Source of the DNA: Phlebotomus papatasi
Lineage: Eukaryota; Arthropoda; Insecta; Diptera; Psychodidae
Length of the DNA stretch: 64,000 nt
NCBI RefSeq assembly: GCF_024763615.1
Contig: NC_077223.1
Span: forward strand, 19,654,001 to 19,718,000
Reading direction: 5' to 3'
Below the pieces are notes generated by a model. That model did no database searches and was not told where the DNA came from. It saw nothing but the letters and a program-made list of their open reading frames with translations. Both the position numbers and the translations under genes were made by a program. Of the stretch, positions 21,622-31,998 are shown in pieces. Numbering within the stretch: the stretch's first letter is position 1; every line of letters begins with the position of its first letter.

Positions 21622-24600
21622 ATGGCAAAGAATCATCTCTTTGTGGCTATTGGAGTGCTCCTGGCCATTGCTGTGTCAATTGGATCGTGCAGCGGAAAAA
21701 CAGCTGTCGTGGAATTGTCTGAGGACAACTGGGATTTGATGCTGAAAAATGAATGGATGGTCAAATTGTGAGTAAACTTTTCTACAATTACATTTTTTGG
21801 GGAAAATTGTTCCCAGAGAAGCCCCTTTAGAATTGAATCCAAAGAGATTACTCAGAACTCTGCCATGTGAGGTTATGTCAAGGTGTCACTGATTGCCGGA
21901 ACATTGACCTCTACTGGGAGGCGTCATCTCAGTAATCTCTGCAAATTAATGAGCAAGCCATGAGATAAAATTGCCCCCGATGAGTTACTTTAATCGCCAA
22001 CTTTGCCTCAGTTATGCCCCTTGGTGTCCAGCTTGTAAGAATATTGCCGCAACTTGGGATGATTTCTCAACGTGGTCTGATGATTTGGGGATTAAAACGG
22101 CTAAAATCGACGTTACGTCATCCCCCGGACTCAGCGGGAGGTTTTTCGTCACTGCCCTGCCGACTATATTCCAGTAAGAATATCACCGTCTGATGGTTTC
22201 TCTTTGTCCTTGGAAGCCAATTGGAATTCTCTGTCTCATTGCAGTGTCATCAATGGAGAGTTCAGGCAGTACCGGGGTACTAGGGATCTCAATGCTCTGA
22301 TGTCCTTCATTGAGGAGAAAAAGTGGGAAACAGTGGAACCTGTTTCAGCTTGGAAGAGACCAGACTCAATCCAGATGTCCATTGTCTCGTACTTCTTCAA
22401 ATTATCGCACTTCTTGAAGGTAAGTGTTATGAATTTAAATTGATAAAATCCTCAGGAATCCAACTAATCAATTCTGGACATTGGACCTGAAAGGAGATTC
22501 TGTAATAGTATGACAATGTCATATGGCAAATTTAAAATTTTTTAAGTGATAAATCGGGAAGAACTCATCGAATAACCGATTTATGTAGGTTACTACATTG
22601 AGAAAAAAAAAAACAGGGGTTCGTTTAACATTTTTTCCTCATAACTAACACTTTTTAGGTGTAAAAATATATCAACATTTTTTAATGTTGATTTTACACC
22701 TTTTTAAGGGTAAAATTAAAATGGAAAATGGTAACTTTAACCCCTAATACACCTAAAAAGGGTAATATTTACACCGATTTTGGATCAATATTGCAGGGTA
22801 AAATTAACATTTCCGAAATTTTATTTGTACTTTTTCGGATTTCCCTCAGGGGATTTATACAGCTCTCTCCAATGATTATTCGATGCTCACTGGCCTTTAG
22901 TGTCACTATGTTCCCGAATTTACCATGAAAATTTGTCATATGACATTGTCATATGACATTGTCATATTGTTACGGAATTCTCCTACTCTATGGCCTCTTG
23001 CGATCTATAGCCTATTTTAAGAAAATAATTTTAATTTATGTATTTTTAAAAATACTCCAAGTTCCATGTTTGCAAATCAAAATATTCAATAAACCGTTAC
23101 GAGGGTAGGGTGATTACGTTAACGTGAACAGTAAACCAGAAATATACTGGGATCTCGCAAATCTCTTTTAACCAAAGTAATATCTTCTTATCTGATTCTT
23201 GGACATTTTTTTCAAAATTCAACAGTAAGGTTACTAAAATGTGATTCTATTAGAATTTTTTTAAAAAAGGAATTGTACTATATTGCATTTGGTAAAATAT
23301 GGAATGGCGGACACTTCAGAAACAATCTAATTTCATAATTTGTTTGTTAAAGCCCTTTCATAGTTCGAATTTACTGTGTCCGATTTTTAGCAAAGTACCC
23401 CATATCCTAAAATCGGGTTGAGTTAAAGAAGGAAACAAGGAAAAACATTAAATCCAATGTCAAACTAATTTTTATATCTTATTTTTTCATTTTCTATTCT
23501 TTTATTTTTATTTTACTATGACCTTACTTGCCCTTCGGCTGTAGAGTTAGTTGAAAAGCTAATTTTCCAATATAATTTATTTTTTATATTTGGAAGACTT
23601 AGTTATGCTTCTAAAAATCTTTCACTGATCTTGACTAACTTGTTTTTTAGTGACGGAAGATCTCGAAAATGGTGACGGTCAAAATTCCGAATAGCCAAAG
23701 TCCCGAAAACCAAAATCCCAATAGCCAAAATCTTGAAGTCAAAATGTCGAAATGAATTGGTCGAAATCTCGAAAATCCAAAGTCCTGCAAGTCAAAATCC
23801 CGATTGAACCTAAAACCTGAAAGCCAAAATCCCGAAAAGCCAAAATTCTGAATAGCCAAATCCCGAAAGTAAAAATTTCGAGAGGCAAGTTCTCAAAAGT
23901 CAATCCCGAAAAGATAAAATCTCGAATAGTTAAAATCCTTATTAGGCCATAAGTCGGAAAGCCAAAATCCTGAAAGTCAAAATCCCGAAAAGCCAAAATC
24001 CCGAAAAGCCAAAATTCCGAATAGCCAAGATCCCGAAAGTCAAAATTTTGAGAGCCAGATCTTAAAAGTCAATCTCGAAAAGATAAAATCTCGAATAACC
24101 TAAATCCTTATTAGACCATAAGTCGGAAAGCCAAAATCTCGAAAAGCCAAAATCCTCAAAATCAAAGTCCTCCTCTCAGTCCCAGGAGTACTCCAATATT
24201 TACCTTCCCCCTTCAGAAAAGAAAATTGCTTGCGTTTCCCGTTTCTAAAACACGAGAATCGCTTTTCCTGTTTCCCGTTTGTGTTTCTTCTGCGATGAAA
24301 ATTGTGTTTGTCGTGCTTTTAGTTATGTTCTTGTGTTTCCAAGTGTCTTTCCTCGTTGTCTGTCCGTCCCTTTGTATGTTACCACCTCTACAAACCAAAC
24401 GGTGAGAAATAGAGACTTGGAGTCTTCGGGAGACCCCTATAAGTCGATTTAAGGATCGTTAACATGCCACTCATTTTTCCTCTACTCCTCTCTTTTCTGT
24501 CCAAAAACGTGTTTTTTGGGATTGCTCGAAAACGCGTCATGCGATTTTTTTTTCGTTTTTGGATATATTTTTAGAGTTTTTTTTTTAAAACATTTCGTCC

Positions 24601-25989
24601 TATTATGAAAATATAGTTAAATCCGTTAAATCAGATTTTCTAGGTCAGAGAAAAGGGCTGTAGAAAGCGTATTTCCCACCGGTTTCAATCGCTCACGAAC
24701 CGGTTATATTGTCAGTTAAATCAGAATTTGTCGTAACTTCCTTTTGACAACTTTTCAGGAGACAAAATTTTCAGTTCAGCTTTATTTTTCTTAAAAATGA
24801 GCCCCGAATGCGATACGTTTGAGTGAAAATAATAAAAGTGGCACTAATAAACTGTAAGTTAACTCGAAAAAATCTTTAGAAAATGATTTAAAAGTTGAAA
24901 TATTGAGATATATGTTAGAAGAAACACAATAATATTTTATCGTAACTTCCATCGTTTATAAAGCTTCCAATGTATGGAAATCTTGGCAGTTACGACAATT
25001 TTCTAAAATGCAATATATAAATTTGAATTATTCTAGTGATAATAATTCCAAAACCATGTTTTTTTTTGGGATTGCTCGAAAACGTGTCGTGCGATATTTT
25101 TTTCATTTTTGGATATGTTTTAGAGATTACCCTGGTGGACATTGCGTCCTTAGACGAAAATAATGTTGAATCATTCCTATTAACGATTTTTCAAGGTCAA
25201 AGGTTGAAAAGACACTAGAGAGCGCATTTATCAAGCGAATGGGGTCATGTTTGGGCTCGTTGCAAAGGTCTTGGAATTTTCTATAAAACTGAATCGGTTC
25301 TAATCGGTTCTGAACCGGTAATGAACAGATTCATAGCCGATAACTAATTTTTTTATCTGAAAATCAATTCTATTACTTTTTAAACTATTCTGGGGATCTT
25401 TTGAGTGGTGAATCGGTTCAAATCGTTTGAAAACCGGTAAATGATGCGAAAATACTTTTGAGGTATAGCATATAAATCTCGAGTTCGAGCATTTCGCAAA
25501 GACTGGGACGTTTTGCCACCCCTTTGTGATTTTTCTATAGACCGATTACCTAAAATAAGGAATTTGTCAAATTCCCTTTTTCAGGAGCTGAACACTTTGA
25601 TGTTGAAGGAATATGGTCTTCCAGCTTGGGCATCTTATGCCATTTTTGCCGTTGCTACAATTCTCATGGGTGCCATTCTGGGGCTCCTTCTTGTTTGTGT
25701 GATTGACTGTCTCTTCCCGCCAAAGCACGTCCAACGCACCAGTTTCTCCGAGAGTCAGAGTCAGAATCGTGATCAAGGATCTGGAGATGATATTCCTGCG
25801 GATGAACTTGAGGATGAGGAAGTTTCTTCGGGTTCTGACAAGGAGAAGTACTCAGGCACTGATACGGAAGATGAAGAGGAAGAAGGTGAAAAAGTGTCAC
25901 CACCACCGTCTCCGCGCAAAGGAACACCCAAAGGTACTCCGACATCCAGTCCGGACGTGAGAAAGCGAAAACCACGCAAGGCTGAATAA
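21622..25989 (+). CDS. TMX1: Thioredoxin-related transmembrane protein 1 (TMX1), four exons
   Basis: Exons 21622-21767, 22012-22173, 22245-22419 and 25585-25989 encode 295 residues. Split codons restore F49 (TT|T) and a His (CA|T) in PTIFHVINGEF, which confirms the joins. A signal peptide covers about residues 1-24. The thioredoxin domain has YAPWCPACK (Cys54, Cys57), a redox pair of the TMX1 type (CPAC), and a cis-proline in VTALPTIF. The membrane helix at about 179-205 (YAIFAVATILMGAILGLLL..) is followed by an acidic tail (DTEDEEEEGE), a Ser/Pro stretch and a basic end (RKRKPRKAE). TMX1 is a type I ER membrane oxidoreductase that acts on disulfides of client membrane proteins; the tail probably serves ER localisation. 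The third intron (3.2 kb) contains MITE copy 2 and minisatellites. AATAAA occurs at 26166. Confidence 0.95.
22596..22850 (-). mobile_element. CACTGAG MITE, copy 2 (inverted)
   Basis: This is the same family as 7117-7369 in reverse orientation, with a decayed left terminus (CATTGAGAAAAA) and right terminus (CGGATTTCCCTCAGG). Its left flank GGTTACTACA is also found next to copy 4 at 47251. It lies in the third TMX1 intron. Confidence 0.75.
23650..24175 (+). repeat. Degenerate CCAAAATCCCGAAAAG minisatellite
   Basis: Units of about 16-20 bp (CCGAAAAGCCAAAATCC and variants with GTCAAAAT, CTCGAATAG) repeat through 500 bp, with a larger block (CTTATTAGGCCATAAGTCGG then the next units) occurring twice, near 23940 and 24110. 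A second array of the same unit lies at 57205-57535. It is in the third TMX1 intron. Confidence 0.8.
24501..24685 (+). repeat. Intronic direct repeat, copy A (partner 25049-25232)
   Basis: GGGATTGCTCGAAAACG and the following TTTTTGGATAT, TTTTAGAG, GTCC, GAAAATA and GGTCAGAG segments recur about 545 bp downstream in the same order with modest divergence. It is a local segmental duplication inside the third TMX1 intron, near several GAACCGGTT-like motifs. Confidence 0.7.
25049..25232 (+). repeat. Intronic direct repeat, copy B
   Basis: This is the second copy of the duplication starting at 24501. It shares GGGATTGCTCGAAAACG, TGCGAT, TTTTTGGATAT and a closing AGAGCGCATTTA versus GAAAGCGTATTT. 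Confidence 0.7.
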
Positions 25990-26165
25990 AAAAAATGGGA
26001 AGAAAAAAGAAGAAAAGATTATTGAATCCAAAAGTTGTGAAGATCGCATGAAACTTACAAGTAAACTGAACGTCAAGATTATCGCAAGGATACAGAGGAA
26101 AAAAATACTAAATATTATGATGACACATTTTGGAAAATAAGGAGAAAAAGTTGCAGAAAAAAAAA

Positions 26166-26171
26166 CAATAA
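26166..26171 (+). terminator. Poly(A) signal of TMX1
   Basis: AATAAA lies 177 bp after the TMX1 stop. Another AATAAA overlaps the stop region at about 25985, but it leaves too short a 3' UTR to be the likely main site. Confidence 0.5.
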
Positions 26172-26621
26172 AAGACTTGTTCGCCTCATAGACTTCGTAT
26201 GTATATAACCAATATTTGAATTGATATTGCTGTTGAAATTGCATTTATACGGATGGAAGGGGATTTGAGGGGGAGTGTAGAGAGTAGGAGAGAAAGATCT
26301 GTTTATTTTCAACATAATTTTGAGCACATTTTGGCGCACAAATAACCCAGTGAAAAAAAATGTATTAATTTCTCGAAGAATCACAAAAGCAGACAAATTT
26401 GTTTGCTTTAATTATCAGTACTTTCGACCATCAACGAAGGTCTATCTTCGTCGATATGAAGAGTTAATTGAACTAATAAGTAGATTTTAAGCGTTTTTTG
26501 TCAAAATTTTGCTTTATAAATGAGAAAAAAATAAATTTTAAATAATATTGAGTAGTTTTTCGGCCGCTGCAAATTTAAATTTTGGCATTGGCACCGTTTG
26601 CAGCCAACTTCACTGTGAATC

Positions 26622-26905
26622 ATGGCGTCAGTGAGTTTTTTGTTTTTCTCCAAAGTGTTTCAGTGTGCATTTTTCTCCTGAAAAAATCCAGGTAAAAACC
26701 TCGTAATCTTGGATATTTCAAATGAAAACCTCAAGAAGAACTTCTAAAGTTTCTGAATTGAATATAGGTGAAAGAAGTTCTTTTTATTTTCCAGGTGAAA
26801 TTCAATGAGAAACATTCTAACCTCAAAAGTAGAAAATTTGATGTGATTTATCGCATTTTCCGCACAATAGAAGCATTTCTCATTGAACTAGGCCTAGAAA
26901 AGTGA
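26622..26905 (+). CDS. Possible two-exon micropeptide (39 aa) or upstream ORF
   Basis: ATG GCG TCA (26622-26630) is followed by a GTGAGT donor. After 164 bp a TTTTATTTTCCAG acceptor opens an in-frame exon, 26795-26905. The joined product starts MASVKFNEKHSNLKS and ends RTIEAFLIELGLEK, a basic segment followed by an amphipathic or hydrophobic helix. It lies between TMX1 and PEX6 on the same strand, so it might be its own gene or a leader ORF of PEX6. A 36-codon open exon can arise by chance, and I recognise no family. Confidence 0.33.
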
Positions 26906-26919
26906 CTAAAAATACGTAA

Positions 26920-27044
26920 ATTATCGATGTGAGGCGTTCAAGTGGCAAGTTGGTGTAAAATTGGATCGAAGCCAGTTACCCAAATTCTCAGAGGAGCAAC
27001 GCCGTGGGAGAAGTGTATAAATGGAATTCCGGAAGACAACATCT
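26920..27044 (+). other. Possible 5' exon (PEX6 leader)
   Basis: The stretch around 26921 has a TATCGAT (DRE-like) motif and ends at 27044 before GTAAGT, a good donor. An ATG at 27021 reads MEFRKTTS and would join in phase 0 to the PEX6 exon at 31999, adding eight residues. Other frames here are open too. The link to PEX6, 5 kb away, is only inferred. Confidence 0.3.
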
Positions 27045-27599
27045 GTAAGTTTTATGTACTTATTTACTAAATTTTTCATTCAAAATTTGTACAATGAATC
27101 CGGAATTCCTCTGAGTCATAAGCTTTTTAATATGATCAATGTGATCAATCCAATTTAATTCAAATAAGTAGATTTTTTTATGATAATTACTGATAAAAAA
27201 ATAATTTTCTCTCAATGCTCAATTTTTTGTCTACTTGGCTACTGTTTATTAATTAATGGGAGTAGCTAATAAAGTTAGAGGAAAAAGTGTCTCGGATTAA
27301 GGAATAATGGTGATGTGTACGAGATAATTGATAATATTGTCCAAGATTAAACTTCTTGTTATAACCGAAAGACAATCGCCAAATTGAATAGAAAGTAATC
27401 AGTTTCGTTTGGTTACCCTCTTGAATTTGACCTCAGGAAAATGCATACGCGCCAAAAAGCACATTTCCCCGAGACAATTTGCAACTCATGCAAAATTCCT
27501 ATTTTCACATAAATCTTTTCAACGAGACGTTGAAAATAATTTTGGCGAATCGTCTTTAAAGCTAAATTTATCAATTTAAAATTATGTTTTTCACATATT

Positions 27600-27690
27600 T
27601 TTTTACTGATGGAAATGTAATCTGATCATTATTTAGATTATAATTACGTGAAACCGTCTCTCGGTTTAAGTCAGATGTATGTCTAGGTAT
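27600..27690 (-). repeat. CTTAAGCCGAGAGACGG repeat, inverted copy
   Basis: The reverse complement of this stretch (ACTTAAACCGAGAGACGG, then ACGTAATTATAAT and ATGATCAGATTACAT) matches 31755-31835 in order and spacing. A weaker occurrence lies at 18720-18790. The core is palindromic, suggesting the end of a foldback or TIR element. Confidence 0.6.
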
Positions 27691-28638
27691 ATGGCTTAAA
27701 TCACGCTTAAATATAAAGGAGTCACAAGAAGAAGAAGATGTTGACTTATGAATGAGGGGGGCCGTTGGGTTCTCGGAAGACCGAAAGTCGATATCTCATA
27801 CGTCTCATACCAATTCGACTCTAGGCAAGAGACAAATTGTAAAACGAGCGAATTACTGTTGCTCTCTCCTTAAGTTTGATCAATAAAATCGAAATGAGCA
27901 AAGATATGTTTAATTTACTTTTGAAAATAAAATATTTTTTTTAAAGAAATTAAAACAAACTGAAATTGTGCTTAAAAACGTTGAATGATTCTATTTTTAA
28001 GCATTAAATCATTTACGATTTTATTTTAAATTATTTGCTTCCAAAATGTTATTTGACCTAAATGAAGCCTACAGTGACAACAATTTGAGTAGGGACAGTG
28101 ACCCTGAATCTCTTATAGGCGACGAAAATTGCATTTTTCATATAAATATATTTTTATCATTATAACAGAAGATGAAGACACTAATTTAGTATGATTTAAG
28201 CCTAAAAGCTTTTTTTTTAAATTGTTATTTTTCTATATATAAGAATTTTTCTAAATTATCATCACTCACGCACAATTTATGTAGGGACAGTGGAAATTTT
28301 GATAAAAAAAATAGGAATTTAAACAAGAAAACTCAAAATTTGAAGATTAATTATTAGCACTCTTTCGTCTCCTTTGGGACTCTGGGTACCCATGGAAAAA
28401 AGAATTTTTTTTGGACTATTTAGAATCGATAAAATTCCGATTCTTGTGGATGATTACAAACTATAAGGATGTCCAAATCTAGGATATTTTTTTGCAGGAT
28501 CCTACTTAACTCCGGAGCTTAGATATTTATGGTCATAAATCGTGAATTTTCGATTTTCTGCTTCCTTGCAGATATTGTGACTTTTTTCGTATTTCTAGAC
28601 CAGAATAAGGAAAAACCTCTCGGGGCTAATAAGTATGA

Positions 28639-29526
28639 TAGGGTGAAGTAACCACTTATCGCCATGTTTAGGGAAAACGGGAATGAATCTTATTATAACT
28701 TTTGAACCCTTATTACAAGATAACTCAAATTTGACACAAAGTTACATAGATGTATTGGCTCTAGATTCGTGAAAACAATAGTTCTCAAATATAACGTTGG
28801 ACTACTTAAAATTCTGGTTTTTATTAACAATGCAAAAATAACCACTTCGTCGCCACTTTTTACCACTTCTCGCCACCCACTTAGAAAGGTTCAAACTCGA
28901 TTATTTTAGGCAATGTTATAAAAAGAATACATTCAGCATTTCTTTTTCCTCATGATCACCCTATCATTACTCACTTTAAATGATTTTTCTTCACTTTATA
29001 TTTGAGAAATCAAACAATTGGATTAATGCAGAAAGTAAACAATCCAGATTTGACAACTGAGAATCTACGAAGTGAAGTTAGCGTCGCCTATTGATAAGAG
29101 ATGTTGACAGGTGTTAAAATCATTCCAAAATATTACCACTTTTCGCCATGCCTCATTTTTATATAAAAATAATATAAAATGAAATATTATTAACTAAATA
29201 CAAATTTTATTTATTCCCCAAGTGTAATTAAATATCCAATAGACAAATTGACAAATAGACCAAAACGGTAAATTTTGCTTTATAAAATTTTGATGACACT
29301 TAATATATTGGGTAAGAAATATTAGATTCGATGCACCTGCTTAAAATATTGCTCTAAAAAATGCTCAAAATCGTAAATCCGAAACGAATAATAATTATTT
29401 TTCTACTGTATACGTAGCAGCAATAAAAATACAAATAATTTTGCGGCTCATAAATCACGCAAAATAGCTATTTCAATATAAGTGGCGAAAAGTGGGGCAC
29501 TTGCGAAAAATGGTGATTCCACCCTA
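28639..29526. mobile_element. TIR element with GTGGCGA-rich ends
   Basis: The left end (TAGGGTGAAGTAACCACTTA then TCGCCATG) and the right end, reverse-complemented (TTAGGGTGGAATCACCATTT then TTCGC), are similar over about 30 bp. Internal CCACTT-TCGCCA motifs recur near 28855, 28865 and 29140. It is about 890 bp with no coding capacity that I can see. Confidence 0.55.
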
Positions 29527-30053
29527 ATTAACAATTACAGATTGCATAAATTCGGAAAATATTTTTTTCTTAAATTTCCAAAAAACTTGTTCAAACTTTT
29601 GGGTACGCTCGTCCCCAAAAATCTAGACGTCAAAGCAGGGGCATGACGTTTCCTATGTTTCCCATATGTTTCTAACGTGCCGAAAAACTTTAGAGTTTAT
29701 TCGGTGTTTTCTGTCATTGTGGAATGAATTAGCAAAAAATACGAATAGAAAATAAAAGCCAATTTATTACGGAATGGGTAACCTAAAACCCCAAATTGGC
29801 AACCTACGTAGTTTCGGAGATATCTCGTGAAATGTGTGCAAAAACAGGGAAAAATTTACACTAAAACTGGTCGCTATTTTATCAAATAATTTGATAAAAT
29901 AGCATGAGAACCTAGGGACAAAATGACTGTTGCATAGTGTTTTTAGTTAATAGAATAGAAAAGTTCAATAACTAACAATTTAACTCAGAATTTAAATGTA
30001 AAATGCATTTAAATTGCCTAAAAGAAACACGTGTTTATTTGACTTCAGGTAGG

Positions 30054-31469
30054 TAGGGAAAGTGCTCATAATTTTGGACAGCTTCTAATTTTGGACACTT
30101 TGAGGGTAAAATTGGACACTAAAAATAAATTGATTAAAATTATGGGTCTTTTATTCCAATATTTGATGAATAATGAATTCTATCTAAATATTTGCTCTTT
30201 TTGGAAGATTTTAACACTAAATACGTTAAATTTTGAATATGATTTGAGTTAAAATTGCTTTGTTGAAAATTCAGTGTAAGTAATTGCTTACGAGAAATAT
30301 GACTGAACTTCGTGTTTACTTCAGTCTTATGCCCAACGCACAATAACTTTTGTTTAGTAAACATGTTTTTGACATTTCAATGGGAGTGAGTGAGATCTAG
30401 ATCTAGTCATCTCTCTCATTCTCATGGGAAATTTTGAAAACATGTTTACAAACAAAAGTTATTGTGCGCTGGTCATTACTTAGCTGTGGTGATGTAGTAA
30501 CAATTTTTCCTCGCTATTTTTCAGTGATATTATTAAATAATCATTGATCATGTTGTGTTGATTCGCATCTATAGTGACTTGTTGATTTGACCTGAAGTGA
30601 GATTTGCCATAATTACGTTTTTCGTGTGAAAAATGGTCAATTTTCTCAAAGATTCACCAGTGAGGTGATATTCCTTATTTTGGACAGGTGTTTTTCTCTC
30701 GAAATTTCGTGAAGTTTTAGCTTCAGTGATGACTAGGTTGTATAAATTCTTAAAGAAACAAAGAAGCATCATCTCTACGAACGAAATGTATAGCGAGAAA
30801 AGTCTTAAAAGACTCCTGGAAAGACCAAGGAATGCGCGAATCCGTGCGTACTTGGATTACCGAAGTCATCTCACTTTAATGAATAATATGGAGAGTTTCC
30901 GGGCTTCTTGTGACATTCTACCCACAGAAAAATGGAAAATTCTTAAACAGAAACACCCAGGAATTTAATTTCAAATCCCATCCAATGAATGCCAATGCCC
31001 TAATTCTAAATCCTTGCTCATTTAATTTTAGTTGCAATTTGCAAATTTTTAGACATTTTTCATGTTCCAGCTAATGCTGAACTTAAGTTCCCGATCTCTT
31101 AACTTGAAAGAGCTAGGGATTCTAGCCTATTTCTTTCGCTCAGAGCTTCTAAACTTAAACGCCTCGGAGATTCACGTCCAATTTAAGTTCTCAGGATCTT
31201 ATATATTCTTAAATTTAGAGTCAAAATTTTTCTGTGTTCAAGTTGTCCAAAATTTGAGTCAAATTCACCTCTCTATATCAATTCGTTTTAAAACGTATTA
31301 AGACTAACTTTAGTAAAAACAAAGACGATAAACAGCTTCCCAAGTTTCTAAACAACCCTTCTACAAAGAGAGTAATAAAAAATCAATTAGTATTGAAAAT
31401 ATCGTACTTCATAGTTAGAACATTGATGCTTATAAGCACCCTGTCTAAAATTATAAGCAGTTTCCCCTA
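30054..31469 (+). mobile_element. Decayed DNA transposon with 28-bp inverted ends
   Basis: The left end TAGGGAAAGTGCTCATAATT continuing TTGGACAG and the reverse-complemented right end TAGGGGAAACTGCTTATAAT continuing TTTAGACAG match at 24 or more of 28 positions, each with TA. The interior repeats TTTTGGACA. An 80-residue frame at 30726-30968 contains EKSLKRLLERPRNARIRAYL and LPTEKWKILKQKHPGI. It is basic and protein-like, possibly a transposase remnant, though no family was recognised. A hairpin MITE (30332-30473) is nested inside. Confidence 0.6.
30332..30473. mobile_element. Short hairpin MITE nested in the 30 kb transposon
   Basis: Arms of about 35 bp (CGCACAATAACTTTTGTTT, TAAACATGTTTTT) are inverted around a 65-bp centre that itself contains the palindrome AGATCTAGATCT. 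The outer bases CCCA and TGGT are less well matched. Confidence 0.75.
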
Positions 31470-31754
31470 ATCGTTTAGTTAGCAAAGACACAAAATTTCT
31501 GTTATAAAATTAGCATTATACTCCAATGAATTGCGTCGTTTTGTTTTATTGTTGCTTAAAAAAAAAACAAAAATTAGGTATAAAATTTTCTCATTATTTA
31601 TTTTCGTAACAATAATGTGTATGATGTGGATATGGAGTTTTCAGTAGCACGTTGAAGTATAGCACATTTCGAATTTTATGGTATAGAGTTTGTGTCTCTG
31701 CTTAATGAAGCAGCTTTTTGAGATCATTGTATTTTAACTATTATTAAGCTCTGG

Positions 31755-31882
31755 ATACACGTTATGACTTAAGCCGAGAGACGGCTTAACGTAATTATAA
31801 TAAAAAATAATGATTACATTGCATTTTCATCAGCTTCTTGGCTAATCTATATCTCGGCTTAAGCCGAGAAACGGCTTAGATA
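31755..31882 (+). repeat. CTTAAGCCGAGAGACGG repeat, direct copy
   Basis: CTTAAGCCGAGAGACGGCTT at about 31768 and a second CTTAAGCCGAGAAACGGCTT at about 31859 flank 70 bp of AT-rich DNA. The segment matches 27600-27690 inverted. Confidence 0.6.
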
Positions 31883-31998
31883 ATGAGAATTTAGTCCTTT
31901 TCGGGAGTTCGAATACACGTTTAAATCGTTTAAATACACGAAGTTCTGTGATAGTTGTTTATATGGAAAGTGTTCAGAGGTCTTTTCCTCTGTTTCAG

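Larger units (their letters stand above)
27045..31998. other. Repeat-rich non-coding interval upstream of the PEX6 body
   Basis: No conserved gene was recognised; it may be a PEX6 leader intron. It contains the CTTAAGCCGAGAGACGGC repeat (27600-27690 inverted, 31755-31880), a TIR element at 28639-29526, a perfect 31-nt palindrome at 29873-29903 and a decayed DNA transposon at 30054-31469. The rest is AT-rich DNA without visible structure. Confidence 0.5.
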
